From the NCBI GenBank assembly GCA_963969595.1, contig OZ018409.1, forward strand, positions 28,099,282-28,163,281: a DNA stretch of 64,000 bases, read 5' to 3'. Each line of letters begins with the position of its first letter. Position 1 is the stretch's first letter. The DNA is from Neckera pumila. Lineage: Eukaryota; Streptophyta; Bryopsida; Hypnales; Neckeraceae. Shown here piece by piece: positions 49,276-61,030 of the stretch. The position numbers and the translations under genes were made by a program. Below the pieces are notes generated by a model. That model was not told where the DNA came from. It searched no databases and saw only the letters and a list, made by a program, of their open reading frames with translations.

Positions 49276-50515
49276 CCCCTAAAGGACCAAACAATGTTTT
49301 TTTGGCAACATAGCAATTTTGGGCAGCTCACTAAAAAGGAAATTTTTTTTATTTTTCTTTGAAAATTTCACACAGTATCTGCCCAAGGAGTAGCTTTAAG
49401 GCCCAACAATTTTCAAAACTTATGGTTATAAAGTTATTGCATGATATGTCATTTTCAATGGTTGGTGGGCAATTCAAATGTTTTTTGAAAAATCACTTCT
49501 TAAAAAAAATAAAAATTTCAGCATGCAACCCAAACAAATCTAGTTTCAGAGGATTATGTGTAGTATTAAGGTAATTGTGCTTGTCCTAAGGCAAGAAGGC
49601 CAATCTGAGTCATACCTTCTAAGTTGTATATATATTTTCAGCAACTCATATGATTCTATTTGAAATTGACGCTTAAGAACAATAGAAACATTGCCCAACA
49701 ATCCCATAGATTGTGGAGGCATGTTTCAAAATTTATGGGCGATAATGTATTATAGTGCTTTAGCTGAAGGCTACTTTGATGCATTGCACTTTGAAGATCA
49801 CTCACAACAAATTGCTCCGTCAGATCATGTTCACTTTTTGTTTTTTTCATAGATAAAGCCTACAACATCAATTTCTATGGTCTGATCTGGAATTACTTCC
49901 TTAAAGTAGTGATGAAATTTCCCTTTTCCAAATTTGTATTCAAAAACTGCGCTCGACCCCTAAATCAACCACGGTCACTAAAAGATTAACAAAAGTTTTA
50001 ATATTTTTTGAAAAAATTAAAAGCATAGCATGTAGCTTGTTTATTACAACATTACAACCGTTGACATTGGCATTTTTCAATTCCATAATTAAATTCTTAA
50101 CAATTTACTGTTTTGAATCATTCTCTACTTCTTTCTAATTACTATTTTTTTTCTATATGTTGTACAATTCTAAATGATCTGAAACTTTTCAAGCATGTAG
50201 CCAACATGAAGAATGAATCCAAGGAGTAACCACCATTTTGGACATTTTTTCATACAAATGCGTCTTTGTGAAGTGCAGCTGCCCAATTTTTTGCAGAGCC
50301 AAAAACAGGGATTTTATCAATTCAAATGCTAATATCTTCTAATCTACATGGTGGAAAATTCTGAAATTTTTTCTTCATCTTTTCAAACAAGCTTACTACA
50401 AGATCCTATGGTTATATGTGTCCAAAAATGTTTTTTTTCTAAAATTTGGTACTTGTACCAGAAATAGCAATTTTGGAGCATTTTTGGTGAAAACAAAGTC
50501 TCTGACCTTTAGGGG
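49276..50515. mobile_element. TTAA-family element, copy 5 (subfamily II), with internal insertion
   Basis: CCCCTAAAGGACC at the left, GACCTTTAGGGG at the right. The flanks are eroded (TGAC before, TTGA after). It matches the copy at 22070 ('tttggcaacatagcaattttgggcagctca') but is 1240 bp because about 49520-49985 is foreign sequence. The right half resumes similarity at 'atattttttgaaaaaattaaaagcatag'. Confidence 0.7.
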
Positions 50516-50576
50516 TTGAAAGGGCCTGTTTAGGATAGCAAAAAATGCGGCATTCAAGTTCACAAAACTCTCTTAA

Positions 50577-51501
50577 CCCATAAAGGACCGGTTGTCCCCT
50601 CAGGGGACAATTTGGGTACGGGCAGGTTCCTACGATCTCAATTTTTAGTAATATTTTTTGGGATTTTTTGAGGTTGTGTATTTTTGCAAGATCTTTGCAA
50701 ATATATAATTTTTACTTTAATTGATGCCCGGGAGCAAAAGTTATGGCACAATAAGTAAAATTGGAATTTTGCGGGCAGCCCAAAAAAAATCACAAACAGT
50801 CAAAATAACTTTTTTTCAAATTTTTTCCTCAAAGATTATATTTTTGTCTACATGTGAAGCTTTGTTTCATTCAATTTGGACTAATAATGAAAAAGTTATG
50901 GACAATCTTAGTTTTTTGGGCAATCTAAGCATCTTCTTGAAAAAATAAGTTGTAGAATTCATTTTTGAATGCAATTTTGAGAATTTTTCAATTTTTTTTG
51001 TTAGATATGGTTAGGTTTTCTTGCTAGAATAATCTCACCATTGAAATTATTGTGATTCAATTCCATCTAAAAGTTATTAACAATTTAATTTTTTCTTCAA
51101 TCTTGTACCCACTTCTACTTAACAATTTTTTAATGAGTGAAAATTAAGTGTTTTTTTTTCTAAATTTTTTTGATAGATTCTCAACTCAACTATTTAACAT
51201 AAATAAGTAGAAAATTGAAATCAATAGTGCAAAAAATTTGAACTAAAAAGATTCAAAGCCAAAAAATCTAGTGAAGCAAGGTGGAAAAAAAGTTGTTTTC
51301 TTCACTTTAAATGCATATATCTTGCAATCTACGTGGTCAAAGTTTCTGAAATTTCTTCCACATATTCATATACTAGTCAAGTACAAGATCTTATAGTTGG
51401 ATATGCAAAAAAAAACAATTTTTCAAACTCTTTTCTCTTTGCAATAGACATAACAGTTTTGAATGTTTTTTGGTAGGAAAATCACCTCGGTCCTTTAGGG
51501 G
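50577..51501. mobile_element. TTAA-flanked non-autonomous DNA element, copy 6
   Basis: CCCATAAAGGACCGG at the left and CGGTCCTTTAGGGG at the right, with TTAA at 50573-50576 and 51502-51505; 925 bp. Closest to copy 1: both carry GGGGACAATTTGGG / 'gggacaaatcagattttggg', then 'gggcaggt.cctacg' and 'gcccgggagcaaaag'. No coding frame. Confidence 0.8.
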
Positions 51502-51780
51502 TTAAAACTAAAAATAAGATAGATATGATGTTCTAGACAAAGTGATGATTTCTTGAAGTTTCATGCAAATTTCGTCGTTTTTCATTCCTTGAAATAGCGA
51601 CAAAACGTGGGATGAGTGAAAAAATCACAAATGACAAAACATGGGGCCGACTTGGCCGCTAACATTAGATCATTTTCAACCTCCGTTGAATGAGAAGCAA
51701 TAGAGGTCTAGATCTCCGAAATGAAAATAGCAGCGTAACATTCAGTAGCATTCACTGCGACTGCCTTCCTTGGACGGAAT

Positions 51781-51839
51781 GATGTGGAATATACCATCAT
51801 TTCATCCAAGGGATGAAATGGTGTGGTATATTCCACATC
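51781..51839. repeat. perfect-arm hairpin, 59 bp
   Basis: GATGTGGAATATACCA TCATTTCATCC is followed after AAG by its reverse complement with a 2-nt bulge. It could be a tiny MITE or a hairpin-forming transcript segment. Confidence 0.75.
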
Positions 51840-51870
51840 AAATCAATAACTACAAAGATACTTGGCAAAA

Positions 51871-51928
51871 CTTGTCAGAATCCAAGAAAGAGCCTGAATC
51901 TTGTCAGAATCCAAGAAAGAGCCTGAAT
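51871..51928. repeat. 29-bp tandem duplication
   Basis: CTTGTCAGAATCCAAGAAAG AGCCTGAAT occurs twice without spacing and without any difference, so it is recent. Confidence 0.9.
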
Positions 51929-52107
51929 CAATTACAAGGTCGCAACTACGCATTGTTATTAATGACAAATTAAGTACTTTGAATTAAAGCTGTAAATGAG
52001 ATAGCAAACTTTTTCAAAATGGCAATCAATTTATAGAGATCAATTATCTCAATGCTTGAATTACATCACTTTGATGTGATTGTCATTCATGTTTTGTGTT
52101 TTCAGTT

Positions 52108-52691
52108 GAAAAGACAACTCTATATATACATATATACACAAGGGGTGGTAAAAGGTAGAACAACCCATGTGGGACAAATAAATTTGAATTTGTAGTTTCT
52201 CAAGTACTCATAGTTAAGTCAAAAACAAAAAATTGTGTTCAAAGTAGAATTTTAGACCTCATTCAGGCATAGTAAAATAATTTTTCTCAAAATACTTTGA
52301 ACTAAAAAAAGTTTTTAAATGAACATAATTTTCACCTCCAAAAATTTGTTTGGCATTTTGAATCTCCAATCAAAAGTTATGGACAAATCTAGAGAGAGGA
52401 TTTTAAAAAATGTATAAGAAATGTCTATTCCCGACCCCTCTCAAATTTGTCCATAGCTTTTGATTTTTGGAGGTGAAACTTATCTTCATTCACCAACTTT
52501 TTTAGTTCAAAGTTTTTTGAGAAAAGTTATTTTACTATGCTTAAATGAGGCCTGAAATTCTACTTCTAATATGATTCTTTGTTTTTGACTTAACTATAAG
52601 TGCTTGAGAAACTAAAAATTCATATTTATTTATCCCATATGGGTTGTTCTACCTCCTACCAGCCCATGTATATATATAGAGTTGTCTTTTC
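52108..52691. mobile_element. foldback MITE (family C)
   Basis: GAAAAGACAACTCTATATATA at the left pairs with TATATATAGAGTTGTCTTTTC at the right, and the inversion continues through GTAGAACAACCCAT, CTCAAG.ACT.ATAGTTAAGTC and CCAATCAAAAGTTATGGACAAA to a centre near 52415. The core around 52280-52540 is related to 20546-20850 inside the CACTA element. Exact termini and target duplication are uncertain. No coding capacity. Confidence 0.7.
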
Positions 52692-54690
52692 ACTTGAAAA
52701 TCCAAAATATGTTATTGATGACTAATGGTTGTAATGCATTATTCAGTGGATTCTTCGCCAACATCTTTTTCTACAAATATTTGTTGATTTGTATGTGTGG
52801 TCCTAAAATTAACAAAGAAAATGAAATAAAACATAGTGTACTACCATTATCCTACTACCTAAGCTTACATTAATTTTTTGAGGATGTGTTTCGTGGATGA
52901 GGACTCCAGGGAGGAAAAGGCAGCCTCTTTGAAGGCTACTGAATGTTATGAGGGTTCGCTGTAATGTTCTGTCATTTATAAAAATTATGATGATGGAATC
53001 TTCCTACCCACACAACTGAAGCTCCATCCTTAACTCTGCTACTGAAATTTGAATGTGATCAATTCTTTTCCACTTTGCTTGATCTTTACAGGATCACAAA
53101 TTCTGGGATTCATCAAATTTGTAGAGCGGGTAAAGGAGCATAAATGAGTGCCGGTAATGGACTCCACCCTATATCTGAAAATGATCCTGGGCATTCTTTT
53201 GTGACTTGGTCGGCAACCTTTAGTTAGTCATTAGAGGAGATTTGGGCCTCCGGAAGACTATTTCAAGGTTGTTCCCCTTATTGGGAACTAGCGCCCTGCT
53301 ATCTCTATATTATAATAATAAAAAATAAAATAAAAAAAATATTAATTTTTTTTTTTTGAAAGTTTATTAAAAAATTAAAAAAAATTAAAAAAATAATTCT
53401 TCTTTTAAAAAAAATATTTAAAAAATAATGATACAATCATATCTAACGTGGCAGTCTCTTGACCACTTCAAATTGGAGTTCCCATAGTCGGGGAACTCGC
53501 GGTCTTTTGGGGGCCCAAAAATCCTCTAATGTAATAATATTGTGGTGCATGCAATTGGCAGAGAATTGAGAGAGACCTAAGGTGGATACACATAAAATTG
53601 CATCATGCCTAAACCAACATCATTACTCTGTGTACATCCAAAATCACTATATGCATCTAGGTTTTTTAGAACATCTACCAAAAAAAAACTTTGATTACAA
53701 TCTTGTAGACAATTTTGTTTTTCAATTTTAGTCTAATTGGCTTTCCAAGTATAAATGTGGTAGTTTTACTAACCTATTTCCACTAGGCTAAGATAAATCG
53801 TACTAATTGCTAATATATAGGCAAATAGATTGCAACCAATTTAAATTGATAGGATTTGAGAAGTGTTAAAACAGAACCTTGCCTTTTCAAATTTAACAAT
53901 TTTCACCTTGCAAAAAGTATATAAGGTAAGTATGCCATTGACCGCACATTGCTTAAAACCGCACACCATACCGCACAGGTACCGCATAAGTTTCTCATAT
54001 TGTAAGTGAAGGGATGGATCTTCAAATCTTTACAAACCACACTGTGCGGTGAAGAGATGCAAGCTATTTCTTACTAGTTTTTTTACCTTGTCACCTTCAA
54101 GTTGCAAGAAGAAACCTTTTTGTACATTTTTTTTTGGAAGTGAATCTTAACATGACATTTCATAATTGCGCCAAGTTTTAGAGCTTGCAAGTTCCTATAA
54201 CATTATGGAAAAGGATACGAATTTTGCCTATGCGACAATTTTCTTTCTATTATGAAGCTCTCAGTTAGAGCATTAAAACTTTCTTTCGTATAATTCAAAC
54301 TTGGGATCTCCTTCATCGTTTTTATAAAAATATATATGTATAACTTTTCAAATTGACGTTTGTGTAAGTGCTGTGTGTGTGTCTGGATTGTGGGAGCGTG
54401 TACTCTTTGAGCCATCAACTTAGCATCTACTGTCAGTAACTTAACTAGCGGATCAAATTGGCATCGAAGATTGGACTTTACCACCAAGCCACTTGTGAAC
54501 AGGGAGTTCCTCTTGTCGTGTTTTGTGTAATACTTGTAAACTAGAAGAGTGAGGAATGGACTAAGTAATGGTGATTATAATTTGCGTAAATATTTATTTT
54601 CATTAATTTGGCTTGTGTGTAAGTGATCGAGTTCTAAATTGTGGACCATTTGAAGTAGAATTGTAGTAATCTGTGGCTGTGTGGACCAAT
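52692..54690. other. AT-rich spacer, nothing coding
   Basis: Contains a very A/T-rich tract (53310-53430). No reading frame looks real. The minus-strand frame at 54203-54487 has no known motif. Confidence 0.4.
53230..53531. mobile_element. possible MITE with CATTAGAGG ends
   Basis: CATTAGAGGAGATTTGGGCC at the left pairs with GGGCCCAAAAATCCTCTAATG at the right. A partial copy of the left part lies at 21966. The downstream flank (GTGGTGCATGC) is also shared with that copy, so the true repeat unit may be larger than these borders. Confidence 0.45.
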
Positions 54691-54699
54691 GTCCGGGAA

Positions 54700-56010
54700 G
54701 AAACGGCGGCTAATACAAAGTTAGCCGGTTGAAATGGTCAAAAAACCGGTTGAGCTTTGAAAGTGAAGGATGGAAAACCGGAGGAAAAATTGATAAGATA
54801 GGCAATCAACCGGTGTACATAAAAATTTGGGGGATAATTTACCCGCCTCAATTTATAATAGGGTGGATTTTAACCGGTTTGTTTTGTAAAAAGGAGGATT
54901 TTAGCTGCTATACATGTACCGTAAGTGGCACATACCCGGGGTTAGGATAGGTCGGGTATTGAGATAAAGAGGCCGGGTATTGCATAAGGGGGGTAGTGGG
55001 ACCAGCTGGCCGTAGGAGAGCATTCGAGGAAGAGGTAGCCCTTTCTTTCCAAAAAATATATGCTGAATCTGTTTGTGTAGCCTTAGAGGCCAGATTTGTT
55101 GATAATGACATTATTGATGCTTTTAAAATACTGAATCCAATTCATATGCCTCAAAGGCAACTTGGTTTAGCATCTTGGGGGGTGGTACAGTTAGATTTGC
55201 TTTTGAGGCAATATGGAGAAGAAAAACACAGGGGAGGGACAATTTTCCCTCCTTTGGTGAATGCTGCAGCTTGTAAGCAAGAATTCTTTGCTTTCAAGCT
55301 GCAAGAAACCACTAAATGGATAGAAAGGACTTTTGGGGATTTGTGGGCTTCTATTGCTTGGAGTGCATCTTTGAAACTAAAGTATCCTAACCTTTTGATA
55401 CTTGCTGAAATTGCAAGATGTCAATGTGTGAGTACAGCGACGTATGAGAGAGCATTTTCTGTGTAGAATGGCATCAAACAGAAATTTCGAAATCGCATGA
55501 CAACAACACATTTGGATAGTGTCATGCGTGTGAACATGGAAGGACCAGCCCAAGACTTTGAGCCCATTTTAATGGATGCTATCATCTTATGGAAGAATGC
55601 TAGAAAGTTTAGATATTTATTTACTAATCCTGAGAAGTATTTAACAGGGGCAGCAAAGGATCCTTTTGAAGAAGGTGAAAATTCTGAATCCTAAACTTTG
55701 ATTTCTGCAACCTTTTCAATGACCATCCTTAACTCCATATTGCATGGGTTGGGAGGATTCTTGGCTTTCAGTTGGTGAAAGGCTATGCCAGGTTCAATTC
55801 CTGCCAAAAATGTAATGTCTTTTTTAGATTGTAAACCAACAATTTTTTGACATTAGAGGATTTTCACTTTTCAAATTTTCACTTCAAAGGAAATAGTCCG
55901 GTTACAAACTGATATGGGGGCAAAAAACCGGAAAAATTTAGAGTTAAAAGGATGAAACCGGTGCCCTCTAAAAAAAACCGGACCATTATTGTAGAAGGAG
56001 GATATCTACT
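54700..56010 (+). mobile_element. internally deleted hAT transposon with AACCGG repeats
   Basis: A remnant transposase (54996-55694) is bracketed by clusters of AACCGG/CCGGTT: five on the left (54724-54878) and four on the right (55896-55984). The subterminal array recalls the AAACGG sites of maize Ac. Exact termini and an 8-bp duplication were not found, so borders are approximate. The transposase lacks its N-terminal two thirds. Confidence 0.6.
54996..55694 (+). pseudogene. hAT transposase C-terminal fragment (dimerisation region)
   Basis: About 232 codons remain of a protein usually 600-800 residues long. The stretch YPNLLILAEIARCQCVSTATYERAFSV is the conserved hAT C-terminal dimerisation block; QLGLASWGVVQLDLLL and FRNRMTTTHLDSVMRV flank it. 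An in-frame TAG at 55464-55466 (probably from CAG) interrupts the block itself. The BED finger and catalytic DDE core are missing. Most like the ZNF862-type hAT group by pattern; that placement is from memory of the family. Confidence 0.7.
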
Positions 56011-57089
56011 GGTAGAGCTCCAAAATCTTCCCGAACGTTGGTGTGGACTGATTAAAAGAGTTGGCACTGAAACTAGAAATCTAATTTGAATTGACTGGTG
56101 ATCAGGGAATCTATTAACTATGGGCTGTGTGTGTATGCATTTGGTGTTGTGCAAGATTGGATAACTTGTCTATGTGAGATATTGATTTACAATTGCAACA
56201 TACTAAAGGTATGTTCCCACCTGTCGTAAAACAGGGGGGTTTACGGTATAAAGTGGTAGGCAATTAATGGACTGTTCCCACCAGTAGCAGTCGTGAGTCC
56301 CCGAGCCTACGTGTGCGGTTTGGCAGAGGCCACAAAAGAGCGGTGTTACGGCTGGTAATGTGCAAAAAAGTTTTTACTTGCGAGAACTTGCAGTTACTAT
56401 TCAATCCAAGGAAAACGAAGATTTCAGAGAATTAAGAACGGTTTTACATACTGGAGCAGAGGGTGGCCCATTATGAAAGAGTTGCCACTAATTAAGACCC
56501 TGCAGTGGCGACTGCATGTAAAATATTATTTTACTTCCAGGTTTAATGTGAAGAGGAAGGCTGTCGCTGTAGCTTTGTTCTTTGAGTATTTCTTGCAGTA
56601 GTCGCGCAGCGAGTATTCCGGACGCACTGACGATTTTGTGTGGCGCAGTTGGAGCACGTGTAACTGAATTTGAGGACGTAATTGTGAACAAGGCTCTTAA
56701 CGTTTACTTCATCTCATCAGGTTAATGCTACTGCAAATGATTTTGTAGGAGGAATTCATTGTTTGCTTTCTGGGTCTTTTTGACTGAGCTGTAAATTTCT
56801 ATGTAGTAATGTCGCATTTCCAATACTAAATTTCACAATTGTGTTCTCCAATGAGCATGAAGTTAAGGCCGGAATTCAGTGAAGATGAGAAGTTAGGTTC
56901 ACAACACTATTTAGTAGTTCGTGGACAGAAGTTGGAAGACCTGCTGTCACTAATCATTTCGCTTGAGAGTGCTCAACCATGAGGGAAAATCATGACGTGT
57001 CTTAATGTTCAGGAGTTACCTTCATTTTGCTGAGCGGTTGCTGACGCTCACTTCGATTTCATCGTCTGCAGTTTTCAGAACCTCCTGTC

Positions 57090-59127
57090 ATGGAGTCCCA
57101 GGCTGGACCGCAGCGTAAACGAGGCCCTGTGCGGCCAATTGCGAGATCTATGTCCAGTAAGCCCTCCCCCCCTCCATGCCTTTCTTGACATTTGTACAAG
57201 TCTGCAATATTAACGGAAGTGTATGCTGTGGAAGGAGACCTGCAAAACCACAGAACACACTCCGATGCCTCTATGCGTGCACGTTCCAAAATTTTTTATT
57301 GTCACCAGAGTTGTAAGAAGATGGACTTACGCTTATTATACTGTTGCAAACTACTCAATTTCCATCGTGCATGTCAGCCGTAGCAGAGCACCGTCATACG
57401 CTTTGCGACTTCACATTTTCCTTCACCTCTTCCAATGCAACATTTCAATTCATGTTGAAGTTCGGTGTCAGTCATTCCTGTTCAGCAGTATTGATGTTCT
57501 CGCTGATTTTATGGCATCCTGTATAAAAGCACATGAACTTTGCATTATTGAATGATTACCATCGCTGTTTGATTAACATGAAATCCTAACTGACATTGGC
57601 ATGAACAACTGCAGTTAATTTTGTATGTCATTCTGCCCAATTCCTGCGCGATTGCTCAGAACTGACTTACTAAGCATCCTTCTGTGCTTGCTCAGCGATT
57701 TCTGACATCTCTCATGTCTGCTTTCCATTGCAAGGAACTCAACTTTCACCTGCATCGCTGGCGTGCCTCCTTTGTCGTCCTCCAAAGGCACTTCACCGCA
57801 GCCTGAAGGCAGTGCACAGCAGAGCCCAGGTGCTCCCAGCCAAGGAAAACGACCTAGAAAGGACCGAGGACCAAACTGGGTGCCAGCAGAGGTGCTTGCT
57901 TTAATTGAAGCAAAAAGAGACATGTACCTGGAGGAGTTGGACGTTGTTGATGGACGTGACTTGATGATTCTAGATAGCACCAAGTGGCAACGCATTTCAC
58001 AGCACGTTCACGCAGTCGGATGCTCCCCTTGCTTCCGAGATGGTGCTGCCTGCAAGACGAAGTGGAATCAGATTGTGCCAGATTACAAGAAATTGTCTGA
58101 CTACGCCAACCGCACAGGTCGAGAGGTGACAGGTTACTGGCAACTCACTGCCAATCAGCGCAAGGAGCAAGGACTTCCACGACAGTTTGGGAAAGACTTC
58201 TTCCTCGCTATCCATACCTGGTTTGGTAATCGCCCTCAGATCCAACCCCTTCACATCCGAGATCTAACCTCCCCTTCTGACGGCAATTATAACGACAACA
58301 AACAAGGAGAAGACAAAGACATGGATGATGAGAGCGAACCTGATCCTGAAGACGTTGAGGATCACTTCCACGATGACGCTCTCCAGAGTCGCAGCAGCAG
58401 CTCAATCCGGAGGTCACCTTGTCCGATTAGTTCGTCATCCATTCTCCAAGGTACGCCTCTTCCTCCCGGTTTTTGAACACCCATTTCTTACAATGGACTT
58501 CCATCCGGGGTTATCCCCCAAGTTCTGAGTTCCTCAGGAAACACTGGAGCTGCACAGCCGCAGCATCTGTTCTCCTCTACCGATGACACAGCAACAGAAG
58601 TGCACAGGCGCCCTAACAATACAGCTGTTAAGAGGAAGAACTTGTCTGGACCTTCCGTGATTGCTGAGGCCACAAAAACTACTGGGGCTGCCATGTCATC
58701 ACAAATGAAAGGGATAGTAGATGCCAGTGTTGAGGTCAAAAAAACAAAAATGGACATTCAACTACGCCTGTTCACGGAGCAGATGACTTACCAGAGACTC
58801 AGAGACGAACGTTTGAATGAGGCAGCTTTGATTGCAAACGAAAACGGAAGGCTTGCAATTCTTAAACAAGGAGAAATGGTCAATTGCTTGTCAGAGTTGA
58901 CCAGTGTTTTAGCAAAAGGCTTGACTACAGCAAGCAACGACGCTGTTCAAATTGATGTGAACATGAACACTGCTCGCTGCAGTAGTCATATGCCAACTGA
59001 CCATGACCCGCCAGCGTTCGACACTCCTCGCAATATCCGCTCCGCCACCGACGCTGCATACAAACCTGTACAGAAGAAAATTGATGCACCAGCAGCCGAT
59101 ACAGACGACCACAACGTTCGGGAGTGA
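57090..59127 (+). CDS. Harbinger Myb/trihelix-like DNA-binding protein
   Basis: Exons 57090-57156, 57788-58450 and 58538-59127 join in phase with GT..AG introns (631 and 87 bp) to 439 residues. In known PIF/Harbinger elements this partner binds the element ends and brings the transposase to the nucleus. A basic stretch (GKRPRKDRGPNW, about 42-53) precedes a trihelix/Myb-SANT-like domain (about 53-165) with WVPAEVLALIEAKRD, KWQRISQHV, CKTKWNQIVPDYKKL and GYWQL. An acidic tract (DMDDESEPDPEDVED) and a serine stretch follow, then a helical C-terminus. No ATG opens the main exon, so the small first exon from ATG 57090 (MESQAGPQRKRG) is inferred from phase. Confidence 0.75.
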
Positions 59128-59686
59128 CTACCTACGACTTAAACGGGTTCAGCAACTTCTGCTGTCGGTGATGACATATGCAGGACTGCCTGGCAAAAAT
59201 CGTCGCTCCTGCTTCCTTTCTGCACACGGCTAGTATAGGTTTTAGGAAGACTACAACGCCAACTTCTGAGGTTCAGTACTTCTCTTGCGAACTTCAGTTC
59301 TAGGAGATTGGTAACTCAGAAAAGTTTTTCCACTTTTCTTAGCGTTCGTACTTCTAAGTTACATGTAATGATTGTCTAGAAGATGTTGTGGACTAGGGAG
59401 GAATGGCAGTCTTTTCAGGGTCCCCACACTACTAGTCCATGAGGTTCTCTGTACTAATATATAATTTGGTTAATAAAAGCCACCGACTAGCAACTGCTTG
59501 AATGGAAACTGAATTAGTACATGTCTGCGTAACTAATTTAGCACTGTGCATGGAAACCTGCAGTACCGTGAAACCATGACAGCAATGTACACAGGTACAC
59601 ATTCGTCAAGAATTGAATGAACGGAAGAAGAAAAAGACGAAGGCACAGAGTAATAAAGGAAGAAACAAGTGCACTCACCAATGAAG

Positions 59687-61030
59687 TCACGGTAGTGGAC
59701 GACGCCTGCTTGTGAGATAAACGCCCAATCGCTCGCGCTTGTCTACACCAGCCACAGTAGCGGCATCGTCCTGGACGTCCTCAGGTGCCTGTCCTTCTCC
59801 CCGAGCTCCCAAATCTTCCTCTAAACCTTCAGTTTGGAGGACTTGAAGAAACTCCTCCACATCCTCATGAGACTGTCTGAGAAGAATGTTATGGAGGATT
59901 GCACAGCAAACCACTACGTCAGGAAGGAAAGAAATTTTCAAATCTAACTTGCCCTGTAGCTCACGGAAGGATTGCTTCAGGATTCCAAAAGCGTTCTCTA
60001 CCACGCATCGACCCTTCCTCAGTTTCTTATTGAAAAGCCTCTCTGCAAGGGAAAGGTGATTGCCCTCTCTGTGAGGTACTAGTAACCACGGCAACAAGGG
60101 ATACCCGGAGTCTGCAAGAATGGAAGGTGAGAATCCATCTACCGAATAAGCAGCGTCCAGAAGAGTGCCATGTGTTGCCTGCTGGAAGAAGGATGAGCGT
60201 CGTAGCATGCGACTGTCATTGGTAGAACTCGGCATCCCAACATACAAGTCAAGAAATCTTTTCTCGCTGTCCACAACAGCTTGGCAATTGATGGTGTATC
60301 CACCTTTTTTGAAGTAGAAGTAGTCCACTGGAGAGAAGGAAGGCTTTGAAATCGAAATGTGGACACCATCAACAGCTCCAGCAATACCAGGTAAGGAACA
60401 CAAGCTACTGAATTTCCTTTGAGTCTCCCGCATCTTCTCTCCTGTGGGCCACGCAATCTCTTGGCGCAAGCACTCGTTAATCGCATGCACTACTTCTTGC
60501 ATTACTTTGGAGACAGTGCTTTTCCCAATAGCAAAGAACTCACTGCAAATAGTGAAGTTGACCCCCTGCGTTAATTTGAAAAGAGTGCAGGCCACACGCA
60601 CAAGGACTGGAACAGCTAAACGATAACGACTGTTCCTTCGTTGAATGTGAGGACGGATTATTTCAGTGAGGGCAAAAACCGCTGGTTTTGTCATCCTGAA
60701 CATCGTCACCCAACGCCTGCTGTCGTACTGCTCAAGAAGAAATTTAGAAAACCATATTGTAGACCAAGGCTTCATCCAGAAGCGGATGTCCTCGGGCAAC
60801 ACATTCACCGATGCATAGAAGGTGAAGTTGTCGAACGTTGCCCTAATCAGTGCGGATGTATCAAGAAGCACTCTGTCGTTTCTCCCGGTGATGGTGGCCA
60901 GCATGTTTTCATCTTCTTCGTCAGTATTCCTCACCGCAGCTGCTTGGGGCTACTGTGCTGCATTCAAGAGCACTTGAATGAGCCACACGGCGAAAGCCAC
61001 AGTTGTATGAGGGTTTCGCAACTGGTCCAT
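59687..61030 (-). CDS. PIF/Harbinger DDE transposase
   Basis: The open frame 60934-59687 gives 415 codons with the DDE superfamily endonuclease domain. Counted from 60934 the catalytic triad is D189 (GAVDGVH), D240 (PSSTNDSRML) and E313 (VVENAFGILK). A helix-turn-helix-like segment (FFAIGKSTVSKVMQEVV, about 134-150) precedes it. The frame at 60934 opens with GTG, so the start is elsewhere. Upstream ATG 61030 is in frame, but a TAG at 60952-60950 lies between (LLNAAQ, stop, PQAAA). Either the stop is a real lesion, or translation begins at the ATG near 60904 (MLATITG), which still leaves the whole catalytic core. A TATATA at about 61238-61245 on this strand could be its promoter. Confidence 0.85.
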
